Positions 9,381 to 17,634 of a stretch of DNA of 56,741 nt are shown in pieces. Origin of the DNA: Pedobacter sp. (GTDB taxonomy: Bacteria > Bacteroidota > Bacteroidia > Sphingobacteriales > Sphingobacteriaceae). The translations under genes were made by a program, and so were the position numbers. The stretch covers positions 1 through 56,741 of the forward strand of contig JANXVH010000049.1 of NCBI GenBank assembly GCA_025351765.1, given 5' to 3'. Under the pieces are notes generated by a model. The model was not told the origin of the DNA and ran no database searches. It was given only the letters and a program-made list of their open reading frames with translations. Within the stretch, counting starts at the first letter, position 1. Each line of letters opens with the position of its first letter.

Positions 9381-9851
9381 TTATTTGGCTGCTATTTTTT
9401 CCAGCCTGTTATGGGCCATATTAATGCCTTGAGCAAAGGGTAATTGCAATATTTGATCTCTAATGGCTACGGAGCGGTATACCACATGCATATTGAGTTT
9501 ACTGGTTGTGTCTGTCAATTTTTCAAATTCCAGAAATTCCAGTTGTACTTGGAAGGGGGTATTCTCCATTTCAAAAGTGCGGGTTATTTTTTGATCCAGA
9601 ACAAACTCGTGGATGGTTCCGTTAGAACGTAGTAAAACATTTCCCTGTGGGTCTGATGTTTCAAACTGGTAGCTGCCCTGCCTTTTATTTTCGAGTTTAA
9701 GTACTTTGGTTCCCATCCATTGTGCTACAAGTTCTGGTTCGGTATAGGCCTTAAATAGCAGATCCAATGGCAAATCGAATTCTCTAGTAATTGTTAATTC
9801 CTGTTTGCCCTCTTCAGCGTTGACTTTAGTTTTTCTTTCCATACTATTCAT
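9381..9851 (-). CDS. AHSA1/SRPBCC-domain protein
   Basis: A 156-aa single-domain protein of the AHSA1 (activator of Hsp90 ATPase homologue 1-like) / SRPBCC superfamily. It shows [26 protein letters not shown] at the start of the helix-grip fold and the C-terminal helix ([13 protein letters not shown]). It is probably a small-molecule binding protein. A second start at 9842 would remove the 8-bp overlap with the ArsR gene; either is plausible. ArsR-AHSA1 pairs are frequent in this phylum. Confidence 0.85.
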   Translation of the reverse strand: MNSMERKTKVNAEEGKQELTITREFDLPLDLLFKAYTEPELVAQWMGTKVLKLENKRQGSYQFETSDPQGNVLLRSNGTIHEFVLDQKITRTFEMENTPFQVQLEFLEFEKLTDTTSKLNMHVVYRSVAIRDQILQLPFAQGINMAHNRLEKIAAK

Positions 9852-10167
9852 TTGGTTTATAGGCTTTCATTACCGCTGCCAATTTATTGAAACGATCGTC
9901 CCACATTTGGCGGAATGGTTCAATAAAATCGCCTATGGCTTTCATCTTTTTCGCGTTGAGCTGGTAAGAAACTTCTCTCCCATTTTGCTTTTGTTTTAGC
10001 AATTCGCACTCAGTAAGTATTTGCAAATGCTTTGAAACAGTTGGTCTGGCGGTGTCAAAGTTTGCAGCAATAGCACCCGCCGTCATTGATTGCGTGGCCA
10101 CTAAAAGAAGTATTGCCCTTCTTGTTGGATCTGCTATGGCTTGAAATACATCTCTTCTTAGATTCAT
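9844..10167 (-). CDS. ArsR-family transcriptional regulator
   Basis: A 107-aa winged-helix regulator: [16 protein letters not shown], then the recognition helix [13 protein letters not shown] and a beta wing near GREVSYQL. It lacks the metal-binding CxC of arsenic sensors, so its signal is probably not arsenite. It is the first gene of the operon 10167-8471 (ArsR, AHSA1, DoxX, YdeI). A double palindrome immediately upstream is its likely operator, implying autoregulation. Confidence 0.88.
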   Translation of the reverse strand: MNLRRDVFQAIADPTRRAILLLVATQSMTAGAIAANFDTARPTVSKHLQILTECELLKQKQNGREVSYQLNAKKMKAIGDFIEPFRQMWDDRFNKLAAVMKAYKPNE

Positions 10168-10170
10168 TAT

Positions 10171-10212
10171 GTAGTTACTTGACTACAAATATATGTGTAG
10201 TTATTTGACTAC
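10171..10212 (-). promoter_or_regulatory. Double operator and promoter of the ArsR operon
   Basis: GTAGTTACTTGACTAC (10171-10186) and GTAGTTATTTGACTAC (10197-10212) are near-identical dyads (GTAGT-n6-ACTAC) spaced 26 bp centre to centre. Between them, read on the minus strand, lies TATATTTG (10193-10186), a perfect -7 element. A repressor bound here would block RNA polymerase. The ATG of the ArsR gene is 4 bp downstream of the first dyad, so the leader is very short. Confidence 0.75.
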
Positions 10213-10319
10213 GTAAAATTATAACAACTTTATTTGCAAAAGATGCTCATAAAGGATGTTATGCGTGTTTAATCGGTTTTTATTTTTTATATCTTAGTGA
10301 AAAGTATACCAATTTGATT

Positions 10320-10519
10320 ATGAGAAGAAGGATTTTAGGATATGTTTTATTAGTAACCTCGTTTTTATTTTATTCTTCGCTAACATCATTTGCGCAAATT
10401 AAGAAAGCTCATTCTTTAGAATTTTGCTGCAAAATAAAGGTATCGATACTAATCTTGAGTTACCCTGGGATGTACCGCATAGCGGGGATTACGATTTAGA
10501 TGAGTTGTTTATCAATTAA
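10320..10519 (+). pseudogene. Remnant of a secreted esterase-like gene (signal peptide fused to C-terminus)
   Basis: The first part encodes a good signal peptide (MRRRILGYVLLV ... SFAQIKKAHSLEF). About 85 bp in, the sense shifts to another frame, which reads ILLQNKGIDTNLELPWDVP followed by HSGDYDLDELFIN and a stop. The tail LPWDVPHSGDYDLDELF is the characteristic end of tannase/carboxylesterase-like alpha/beta hydrolases of Bacteroidota. The catalytic middle is therefore missing and the two ends are joined out of frame, indicating an internal deletion. A start at 10314 is also possible. Confidence 0.65.
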
Positions 10520-11244
10520 ATGTATAAAGGGGCCATCTTTCTCCAGAAATAGGGGCGATGCGCATCGCTTTCCCAGGTATGGAATTCGTTTTTAATCCCT
10601 TTACTCCAAAGAAGGTTGCTGATGTATTGGTTGTTGTTAAAGAAAGGATCGGTTTCGCCTACGGCAAGTACTATCTTCATCTGCTTAACTGCGTCCAGGA
10701 ATTTGTGATCTGAAAGATTGGCCAGGTATTGTGTTGGCATATTGAAGTAAACCTTATCATTATGGAAGCCACTTAAAAGATCCTTAAAATTTCCGGGTGA
10801 ACCTGTCAGATCATATCTTCCGCTAATGCCAACGGTCTTTTTAAATATCCATGGATATCTCATTGCCAGGTTGATAGCATGATATGCACCCATGCTGCAT
10901 CCCGAAGTTTGAATATAATTGCTGCTATTTTTTTGCTGTATAAGTGGTATTACTTCCTTTAGAAGATACTGTTCATATTGGAGGTGCCTATCGATCCGTA
11001 CAGAAGGGAATACGTCGCTATTGTAAAAGCTTTCCCCATCTATACTATCTACACAGAATAATTGAAGCTCGCCGTTTTCTATTTTTGGTTTTAGCGCATC
11101 GATTATTCCCCAGTTTTCATAGTCATAAAATCTGGCCATTCTGGTAGGGAAGAACAGAACTGCCCGCCCACCGTGACCGAATATCAAAAGTTCCATTTCT
11201 CGCTGGAGGTTGTTGCTAAACCATTTGTGGTATTCCCTGTTCAT
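10516..11244 (-). CDS. Esterase-family alpha/beta hydrolase
   Basis: A 242-aa cytoplasmic protein with no signal peptide, resembling the putative esterase family (esterase D/antigen-85 type). The nucleophile elbow is SGCSMGAYHA, the likely acid lies in AVGETDPF and the likely His in WESDAHRPYFW. The N-terminal HGGRAVLFFPT segment holds the oxyanion region. It lies 39 bp downstream of the SGNH hydrolase gene on the same strand, so the two are probably cotranscribed and may act on related ester substrates. Confidence 0.82.
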   Translation of the reverse strand: MNREYHKWFSNNLQREMELLIFGHGGRAVLFFPTRMARFYDYENWGIIDALKPKIENGELQLFCVDSIDGESFYNSDVFPSVRIDRHLQYEQYLLKEVIPLIQQKNSSNYIQTSGCSMGAYHAINLAMRYPWIFKKTVGISGRYDLTGSPGNFKDLLSGFHNDKVYFNMPTQYLANLSDHKFLDAVKQMKIVLAVGETDPFFNNNQYISNLLWSKGIKNEFHTWESDAHRPYFWRKMAPLYI

Positions 11245-11283
11245 TTGGTTAATTTTTGCTGAAAAATAGTGTTGAAATATTAC

Positions 11284-11895
11284 TTAGATATTAATTAATG
11301 GTAATGATATAGCTAGTTTTTCTTTTATTATTTCTGCCCACAGTCTGTAGCCCTGGTCACTTAAATGAAGTCCATCATGATCATAGTAGATAGGATCTGG
11401 GTTTCCATTCCGGTCTAGCATCTTCTTGAAAACATCAATGAAAGTCCAGTTGTCATTTATTTTGATAATCTCACTTTCTATAAGATTGTTGGTATAGCGG
11501 AACTGGTCTGCTATATGCCACCTGGAAAGACTGGGTTTTAAGGAAATAAAATAGCAAGGCAACTTGCCGAACTTTAGATTGGCATGAACGATTAATTGTT
11601 GGAAGAATATAAAAATCTCTTCCGGATTTCTGCCATCGCCGAGGTCATTATCTCCGGCATAAACCACTATCGCTTGTGGGTGGTAGTTCATCATGATGCG
11701 ATCAAAGAACCATACGCAAGCAGCAAGCGTTGAGCCTCCAAAGCCAAGGTTGGTGGCTTTTCGCTCTGCGAAATCTCCCTTTAGGTTATTCCATAGCCTT
11801 ATTGAAGAGCTGCCATAAAAAATAATACCCGGGTCTGCCCTGCCGCCCAGATGTGATCTTTCTAATTGTTGTACCTCTTCTTCGTACCAATACAT
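11284..11895 (-). CDS. SGNH/GDSL-type hydrolase
   Basis: A 203-aa SGNH hydrolase showing all four blocks: block I IIFYGSSSIRLW (Ser nucleophile), block II NLGFGGST (Gly), block III YAGDNDL (Asn) and block V DGLHLSDQGY (Asp-His). It has no signal peptide. Such enzymes deacylate esters of sugars, lipids or small molecules. It heads a likely two-gene operon with the esterase at 10516-11244. The length is typical. Confidence 0.88.
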   Translation of the reverse strand: MYWYEEEVQQLERSHLGGRADPGIIFYGSSSIRLWNNLKGDFAERKATNLGFGGSTLAACVWFFDRIMMNYHPQAIVVYAGDNDLGDGRNPEEIFIFFQQLIVHANLKFGKLPCYFISLKPSLSRWHIADQFRYTNNLIESEIIKINDNWTFIDVFKKMLDRNGNPDPIYYDHDGLHLSDQGYRLWAEIIKEKLAISLPLINI

Positions 11896-12051
11896 ATAGT
11901 TTTAAAGATAGCAACATTTAGAATTGAACAAAATAAACCAATGTTAAGCTTTTGATATAGATCTTCAGCTTAGTTAATATTAAGTTGATTTACTTTGGAG
12001 GAGATTTAAACGGATCGCCACTATTATCAGTAATGTTCGTGTTAATTGATG

Positions 12052-12633
12052 TTAGTCCAATACAGACAATGTCATTTTGATAATGTCTTTAAAAATAGCG
12101 CTATCCGTTGATGACTTAGCGGTTACACGAAGTCCTTTTACTGTATTGAAGGTGAAACGTGCTAATGCACGGGCATCCTGAGTATTTTTAATCTCGCCGT
12201 TATCCTGCCCTTTTTTGATAATTAAATAAAAGGAATCTTCTAGTTGTTGATCGTTATCGCATATTAGCTGACTCACTTTTTGATCATGGGGCGCAACTTC
12301 TACCTCAGCATTAACCATGAAACAACCTTTATGTGAATCATCGTTCAGCAATTCACCGGTAATCATTTCGAGTAATCTTTGAATAATTTCCTTGACAGGT
12401 TTTTCAGCATTGATAATACTGCAGATGCGGCCAGAGTTTGTGCTTTGATAACTTTCTAATGCTTTTATAAAAAGCGTATGTTTATCGCCGTAAGTATCAT
12501 AAAGGCTGGAGCGGCTAATGCCTAGGCCATTAACTAAATCCTGCATAGAAGTGGCAGTATAGCCTTTTAACCAGAAAAGGTCTACTGCTTTTTTTAGCAC
12601 TTCATCTTCATCAAAATCCTTCGTTCTTGCCAT
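12052..12633 (-). CDS. TetR/AcrR-family transcriptional regulator
   Basis: A 193-aa regulator starting MARTKDFDEDEVLKKAVDLFWLKG, the N-terminal HTH of the TetR family (GYTATSMQDLVNGLGISRSS, then LYDTYGDKHTLF), with a ligand-binding C-terminal domain. An upstream in-frame start (12672) is less likely, since MARTK is the family norm. It lies 60 bp downstream of the SDR gene on the same strand, and the pair likely forms an operon in which TetR represses SDR and itself from the palindromes at 13460-13506. Confidence 0.88.
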   Translation of the reverse strand: MARTKDFDEDEVLKKAVDLFWLKGYTATSMQDLVNGLGISRSSLYDTYGDKHTLFIKALESYQSTNSGRICSIINAEKPVKEIIQRLLEMITGELLNDDSHKGCFMVNAEVEVAPHDQKVSQLICDNDQQLEDSFYLIIKKGQDNGEIKNTQDARALARFTFNTVKGLRVTAKSSTDSAIFKDIIKMTLSVLD

Positions 12634-12693
12634 AACACAAATAGCTTTGCTATCTACAGCAAAGCTATTCAATTTATTTAAGTTATTTTATAA

Positions 12694-13443
12694 TTAGCGA
12701 ATTCCGCCACTTGCCAGTAAGGTTTCGCCAGTTAACCAACGCGAGTCCTCTGATGCAAGGAATAAAGCAACTAATGCAATGTCCTCTGGCTGAGCGATAC
12801 GGCCTAATGGCGCGGTCCTTGCAGATTCTGTAGCAAAGTCACTACCTATAAAACCAGCGGTATGTGTACCTTCTGTCTCTACCATACCCGGATTAATTGA
12901 GTTTACCCTGATCTTTTTAGGGCCAAGTTCTTTAGATAGTACGTGAGTTATCGAGTCTACTGCGCCTTTAGTTGCAGTATAAATTGAACTGCCTACCGGA
13001 GCAATATTGGTCACTACAGATCCGATATTGATAATGCTTCCGCCATCTTGATTAAAGTTCTTTAAAGCTCCTTGAGTGGTAAGTAACAACCCCAGAACAT
13101 TTGTGTTAAACTGGCTGTGAAAATCTTCTTCGTTGATTTCTTCTATAGCACCAAACTTATAAATGCCCGCATTGTTAACTAAAATATCAACTGCACCGAA
13201 AGCGCTTGTAGTTTCCTGAAAAAGCCGACTAATATCATCTGTTTTAGACACATTGCCTTGTACTGCTATGGCTTTGCCACCATTGGCTATAATTTCCTGA
13301 ACTACTTTGTCTGCATCTGCTTTTGAGGATGCATAATTGACTACAACTGAAGCTCCGGCTGAGGCTAGTTTTTTTGCTATACCTGCCCCAATTCCTTTAG
13401 ATGCTCCTGTTACTACTGCTACTTTATTTTCTAATTTTTTCAT
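12694..13443 (-). CDS. SDR-family oxidoreductase
   Basis: A 249-aa short-chain dehydrogenase/reductase. The cofactor motif is TGASKGIGAGIA near residues 12-23, NNAG near residue 90, the catalytic Ser is in INIGSVV, YTATKGA is the catalytic Tyr/Lys pair and NPGMVETEGT follows. The close fit to the FabG-like group suggests an NAD(P)H-dependent oxidoreductase; the substrate is unknown. The longer frame beginning at 13503 would run through the operator and promoter region, so ATG 13443 is chosen. It is cotranscribed with the TetR gene. Confidence 0.9.
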   Translation of the reverse strand: MKKLENKVAVVTGASKGIGAGIAKKLASAGASVVVNYASSKADADKVVQEIIANGGKAIAVQGNVSKTDDISRLFQETTSAFGAVDILVNNAGIYKFGAIEEINEEDFHSQFNTNVLGLLLTTQGALKNFNQDGGSIINIGSVVTNIAPVGSSIYTATKGAVDSITHVLSKELGPKKIRVNSINPGMVETEGTHTAGFIGSDFATESARTAPLGRIAQPEDIALVALFLASEDSRWLTGETLLASGGIR

Positions 13444-13459
13444 TGTTATTTTCTTTATT

Positions 13460-13506
13460 GGAATAATCGTTCCGCAAATGTATATTGTAAATGGAACAAT
13501 CATTCC
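13460..13506 (-). promoter_or_regulatory. Paired TetR-type operators and promoter before the SDR gene
   Basis: GGAATAATCGTTCC (13460-13473) and GGAACAATCATTCC (13493-13506) are two palindromic 14-mers 33 bp apart. They are flanked outside by TTTATT and AATAAA, so the whole block is also an inverted repeat. Between them, on the minus strand, TACATTTG (13482-13475) fits the -7 element. They are the likely binding sites of the TetR protein encoded second in the operon. Confidence 0.75.
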
Positions 13507-13599
13507 AATAAAGATTTATTATTAGCCTGAGATGACAAATAGGGGATGCGAATAAGCTTTTATAAGGTTATTTTAGGCTCAGAACATTAATTGATTTTT

Positions 13600-14358
13600 A
13601 TGAAGCTAAAGTTTGCACTTATTCTATTACTATCCACAGGTATATTGGCCACAAAAGCACAAAGGATAGCTCCCGATTTTCAAAAAGTTAAGGGTGGTGT
13701 ACTCACCATTCAACCAATTAATCATGCCACATTGGTTTTGACTTACCAGAAGAAAACTATTTATGTTGATCCAACCGGTGGGGAAGATGCGTTTAAAGGA
13801 CTTGCTCCACCAGATATGATTTTGATTACTGATATACATGGTGACCACTTTGATCCTAAAACATTGGAAGCTATCAATACTAGTAAAACAATTTTGGTTG
13901 TTCCTCAAGTTGTAGCGGATAAATTGCCTACGACCATCAATAAGAACAATATTGTTATTCTTAAAAATGACGGTGCTGCAAAATTATCTCCCATATCCAT
14001 TATTGCCGTGCCCATGTATAATCTCCCTGGAGCCGAAAACGCCAGTTATCATACCAAGGGTAGAGGAAATGGGTATATTTTAGTAATTGGTGGCAAGAGA
14101 GTTTACATATCTGGTGATACTGCAGACACTCCTGAAATGCGTGGTTTAAAAAATATTGATATCGCTTTTGTCTGCATGAACTTGCCTTATACAATGGATG
14201 TAAATGGAGCTGCAGCGGGTGTGCTTGCGTTTAAGCCTAAAGTAGTTTATCCCTATCACTACCGCGGTCAGGACGTAAAGATTTTTAAAACCTTGGTTAA
14301 TACAGGTAATAAGAATATAGAAGTAAGGTTGCGCGAATGGTATTCGGCTGGTAAATAA
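13600..14358 (+). CDS. Exported MBL-fold (UlaG-like) metal-dependent hydrolase
   Basis: A 252-aa protein with a signal peptide (MKLKFALILLLSTGILATKAQ) and a metallo-beta-lactamase fold: VDPTGGEDAF, the metal motif TDIHGDHFDP, the downstream Asp in SGDTADTPEM and a C-terminal His in YPYHYRGQ. UlaG-like members hydrolyse phosphodiester or lactone bonds; the substrate here is unknown. A TTG at 13591 is possible, but the ATG at 13600 begins the signal peptide directly. It is divergent from the SDR-TetR operon. Confidence 0.85.
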   Translation: MKLKFALILLLSTGILATKAQRIAPDFQKVKGGVLTIQPINHATLVLTYQKKTIYVDPTGGEDAFKGLAPPDMILITDIHGDHFDPKTLEAINTSKTILVVPQVVADKLPTTINKNNIVILKNDGAAKLSPISIIAVPMYNLPGAENASYHTKGRGNGYILVIGGKRVYISGDTADTPEMRGLKNIDIAFVCMNLPYTMDVNGAAAGVLAFKPKVVYPYHYRGQDVKIFKTLVNTGNKNIEVRLREWYSAGK

Positions 14359-14430
14359 GTAGGCATTGTTGCAAACACGTGCATTCCTGAAAGAAAAATT
14401 GAAGTAATTAATAATAGCGCTTCCTTAATT

Positions 14431-15714
14431 TCAATGTACAAGGAATGGAATGTTTGCCGTTGCTACATGATTGTGGCCGTCGCTAACATAAACAAACAGT
14501 CTATATGGGCCTAGTTTAGTAGGGACATTTAATAAGGCATTAGTTAAGGATGTTGCGTTTACTATATTTGGTATGGCTACAGGACGGCTTTCCCGGTCTC
14601 CCCCTTGACTTAAATCTGTTGCTTCGGGCAATACTTCCCATCTAACTGTAAGTTTATCATTGTCGGGATCTGAAACGCTGATTGCTACCAAATACTTTTC
14701 TTCTGGATTTAGGTAGATAGAATTTTTAGCTTTTTTACCATCAATTGTAAGGGAACTAATATTTGGGGCTCTGTTTTCAGGCCATTTTCCAGTCCACTCA
14801 TAGTGCATTATATCCACAACCTCAGATGTTTCGCCACCCTCGGTAAAAAGGCCATACCATGTAGGAGTTCGTTCTTGTTTTTGTCCCCAAAGGAAAACAT
14901 AAGAGCCAAGACAATTCTTATCTTTCAATATAGAAGCTTCATAACGGGCTCTATAAACTATTGCTTTTTCACTACTAGTTTCTTCAATAGGCGCTCCCCA
15001 GGAAGTTTTTGGGCATTCCCAATGACCCGTTGGTCCCCATTCTGTTACCAAATAAGGGCCATTCCAGCCTGTTGTTTTTAGTTGATTAGGAACTGCGGCC
15101 AATCCACCATAAACCTGTACAGAAATAAAATCCAGATCAGGAGACCTTTTCTTAATGTAGTTAATTTCGTTTTGACTGATTCCAGCCAACATAGTTGTGG
15201 CCGGGTGGTTGGGGTCTACCTCATGTATCATCTTCGCGATGTCATTAACTGCATTCCACACTTTTGGGTTTTTATAGTCAAGGTTTAGCTCATTTCCAAT
15301 ACCCCAGGCTAGTAATGCAGGGTAGTTTTTGTATTGCTCAACTTGTTTGCGTAATTGATCTAACTGTTTTTTCACTGCAGCATCATCATCGTAATTAAAT
15401 CCATGGCGCTCCCGAGCCACATCTAATCCCATAGTTACAGTAAGCCCGAGTTGAGTGGCCCTATTTAATACACGGTCGGCGCCATCAGCACTCCATGTTC
15501 TGATGGAATTTCCGCCGGCAGCTTTTAATTCTTCGAGATTAGAGCTGCCTCCGGCTCCCTTCACGAAGTATTGAGCGCCGTTCCTGAAGAGAGAATAGCC
15601 TGTGGCAGTTTTTTTTATTTCGACCTTTTGAACTTCAAAGCCCCGGACTGTCTGCAAACTGAATAGGCTTAAAAAAAGTACTGCTAGGGTAAAAAACTTG
15701 GAGAATGATTTCAT
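14431..15714 (-). CDS. Secreted glycoside hydrolase, GH2-like TIM barrel
   Basis: A 427-aa protein with a signal peptide (to about residue 25), then a TIM-barrel domain with FVKGAGGSSNLEELK near the start, GIGNELNLDY (likely acid/base Glu) and LVTEWGPTGHWE (likely nucleophile Glu). After about residue 320 an Ig/cadherin-like beta domain follows (SVSDPDNDKLTVRWEV, YRLFVYVSDGHNH). The barrel resembles GH2-C-like enzymes acting on beta-glucans or other beta-linked sugars; specificity is not assignable. It is a single gene. Confidence 0.8.
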   Translation of the reverse strand: MKSFSKFFTLAVLFLSLFSLQTVRGFEVQKVEIKKTATGYSLFRNGAQYFVKGAGGSSNLEELKAAGGNSIRTWSADGADRVLNRATQLGLTVTMGLDVARERHGFNYDDDAAVKKQLDQLRKQVEQYKNYPALLAWGIGNELNLDYKNPKVWNAVNDIAKMIHEVDPNHPATTMLAGISQNEINYIKKRSPDLDFISVQVYGGLAAVPNQLKTTGWNGPYLVTEWGPTGHWECPKTSWGAPIEETSSEKAIVYRARYEASILKDKNCLGSYVFLWGQKQERTPTWYGLFTEGGETSEVVDIMHYEWTGKWPENRAPNISSLTIDGKKAKNSIYLNPEEKYLVAISVSDPDNDKLTVRWEVLPEATDLSQGGDRESRPVAIPNIVNATSLTNALLNVPTKLGPYRLFVYVSDGHNHVATANIPFLVH

Positions 15715-15777
15715 GGTGATATATAGTTTGACACTAAAATAGGTTTTAAATTATATATTGTAGTTAAATTCTTTAAC

Positions 15778-16062
15778 ATGCGTTTGTTGAGTTGTTTCTG
15801 GTTGTTTTACCAAAAGCTTATTATTCCTTCGTTGTTTTTATCGATGATGCTTTCCATAATAGTGGTTGGTTATGCTGATTTCCTTAAAGGAACTGGCATC
15901 TCTTTTATCTTTCTTACTCCAGCATTTCACTACCTTACCTATGATATAAAAAATCCAAATGAGTATTACTTTTATTATAACGTAGGACTAAGTAAACTGA
16001 CCTTGTGGCTTGTTACGCCTTTAACAAGCATCGCTATTGGCTTAATCTTTTATTTGCTATGA
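15778..16062 (+). CDS. Small membrane protein, probable ABC partner
   Basis: A 94-aa hydrophobic protein with about three membrane segments (residues 15-35, 40-55, 72-94) and no recognised domain. Its stop overlaps the start of the following ABC ATPase by 4 bp (ATGA), so translation is coupled. It may be a membrane partner or a short relict permease. Being too small to be a normal ABC permease is the odd point. Confidence 0.6.
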   Translation: MRLLSCFWLFYQKLIIPSLFLSMMLSIIVVGYADFLKGTGISFIFLTPAFHYLTYDIKNPNEYYFYYNVGLSKLTLWLVTPLTSIAIGLIFYLL

Positions 16063-16727
16063 ATGGATTGCATGTAGATAGTGTTAGGAAACATTTTAAA
16101 GGCCGCCAAGTTCTAAATGATGTTTTTATATCATGTATCCCCGGGGAGATCGTTGGCTTGCTGGGGCGAAATGGTTCGGGGAAATCAACGCTCTTGAAAA
16201 TCGTTTTTGGATCATTACAGGCAGACAATAAATTTGTAACTATAGATGGAAAAGTATCTGATACGCTTTATAAAAACAAAGAGATGATCGGTTATTTACC
16301 CCAAGATCACTTCCTGCCAAATCATTTAAAAATCAAGACAATGATATCTTGCTTTTGCGACAAAAGAGGCACTGCAGAAATTGTTCGCGATGATTTTCTT
16401 AAGAACTTGTTAAATAAGAGAAGCGGTCAGCTTTCCGGAGGAGAACGACGAATACTGGAAATTTTGATGCTATTACATTCCGGAGCAAAATACTTACTTT
16501 TTGATGAACCTTTCAATGGCATCGGGCCTATTTATATTGAGGTAATTAAAGAGACAATAAGAAAATACTCAAACGATAAAGGTATCATTATAACAGATCA
16601 CGATTACAAGAATGTACTGGATATATCAACAAGAAATATTTTAATTGATGCTGGCAATACAAAGACAATTAAAGAATTTAATGATTTGATTTCTTTTGGT
16701 TACTTGCCTGAAACCGCAAGACGATAA
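16059..16727 (+). CDS. ABC transporter ATP-binding protein
   Basis: A 222-aa ABC ATPase. Walker A GRNGSGKST, signature LSGGERR, Walker B YLLFDEPFNG and the switch His in ITDHDYKN are all present; the Q-loop is near GYLPQDHFLP. The ATG at 16059 overlaps the stop of the preceding membrane protein gene by 4 bp, and an upstream GTG at 16005 would run through that gene, so 16059 is chosen. No full permease gene follows. The substrate is unknown. Confidence 0.9.
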   Translation: MNGLHVDSVRKHFKGRQVLNDVFISCIPGEIVGLLGRNGSGKSTLLKIVFGSLQADNKFVTIDGKVSDTLYKNKEMIGYLPQDHFLPNHLKIKTMISCFCDKRGTAEIVRDDFLKNLLNKRSGQLSGGERRILEILMLLHSGAKYLLFDEPFNGIGPIYIEVIKETIRKYSNDKGIIITDHDYKNVLDISTRNILIDAGNTKTIKEFNDLISFGYLPETARR

Positions 16728-16758
16728 GAAATTTTTTAACGAAATGTATCGTTTTTTG

Positions 16759-16766
16759 TAAGTTTG
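16759..16766 (+). promoter_or_regulatory. -7 promoter element of ispE
   Basis: TAAGTTTG fits the TAnnTTTG consensus and lies 21 bases before the ispE ATG, leaving a short leader. A clear -33 TTTG at the usual spacing was not found. Confidence 0.45.
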
Positions 16767-16787
16767 TAATTTAATAATAGCCATTAT

Positions 16788-17591
16788 ATGCTTGCTTTCG
16801 CAAATGCTAAAATAAATCTTGGATTATTTGTTACGGAAAAAAGGGCTGATGGCTACCACAATATAGAAACAGTATTCTATCCGATTAAAATAAATGATGT
16901 AATTGAGATTACAGATGCTGATTTAACGCAGTGCTCGATTTTAGGGATTGATGTTCCCGGTAATGTAGAGGAGAACCTTTGTATGAAGGCTTATGCCACT
17001 ATATATAAAGATTACCATATACCTCCTCAAAAAATAACTTTACTTAAACATATTCCCGTAGGTGCGGGACTTGGCGGGGGGTCTGCAGATGCGGCTTTCC
17101 TGGTAAAATTGCTGAACGAAAAGTATAAACTAGGATTGACATCAACTGAAATGGAGGATTATGTTAAGCCATTAGGTGCCGACTGTGCATTTTTTATCAA
17201 TAACAGACCTGTGCTTGCCAAAGGGAAAGGTGATGAGTTTAGTAAATTGCAATTAGACCTGTCGGCATACTACCTGGTTCTTGTTAAGCCGGATATTCAT
17301 GTTTCGACTTCTGATGCTTATTCAGGAATTAAACCGTCATTCCCATCAACTTCGCTTGAAGAATTGATACATTTGCCTTTGAGTGAATGGAGGTATCATG
17401 TTTTTAACGATTTTGAATTTTCGGTATTTGCAAAATATCCCCAAATAAGAAGTATTAAAGAGGAGCTTTATCACGAGGGGGCAATATTTGCTTTGATGAG
17501 TGGCAGTGGTTCCTCAGTTTTTGCAATATTTGAAAACCCAGTGAAGTTGCCATCACTCGAAAAAGGCAATAAGTTATTTTATGATGTGTAA
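16788..17591 (+). CDS. ispE: 4-diphosphocytidyl-2-C-methyl-D-erythritol kinase
   Basis: IspE phosphorylates CDP-ME in the MEP pathway to isoprenoids. The 267-aa sequence begins MLAFANAKINLGLFVTEKR and shows the GHMP-kinase signatures: ADGYHNIETVFYP, the ATP loop PVGAGLGGGSADAAFL near residue 90, and the C-terminal ALMSGSGSSVFAIF. The length is normal. It stands in a short rightward run with the OsmC and MetZ genes. Confidence 0.93.
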   Translation: MLAFANAKINLGLFVTEKRADGYHNIETVFYPIKINDVIEITDADLTQCSILGIDVPGNVEENLCMKAYATIYKDYHIPPQKITLLKHIPVGAGLGGGSADAAFLVKLLNEKYKLGLTSTEMEDYVKPLGADCAFFINNRPVLAKGKGDEFSKLQLDLSAYYLVLVKPDIHVSTSDAYSGIKPSFPSTSLEELIHLPLSEWRYHVFNDFEFSVFAKYPQIRSIKEELYHEGAIFALMSGSGSSVFAIFENPVKLPSLEKGNKLFYDV

Positions 17592-17634
17592 CCCTAATTG
17601 CGCACATAAGCTGAATATTAATGATGATGAAAAC

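Noticed and set aside
12634..12672. Longer N-terminus of the TetR protein
   Set aside because: The added residues have no family match, whereas MARTK is the usual beginning.
13444..13503. Longer N-terminus of the SDR protein
   Set aside because: It would run through the operators and the promoter.
16005..16058. GTG start for the ABC ATPase
   Set aside because: It would add 18 residues inside the preceding membrane-protein gene. The ATG at 16059 overlaps its stop in the usual coupled way.
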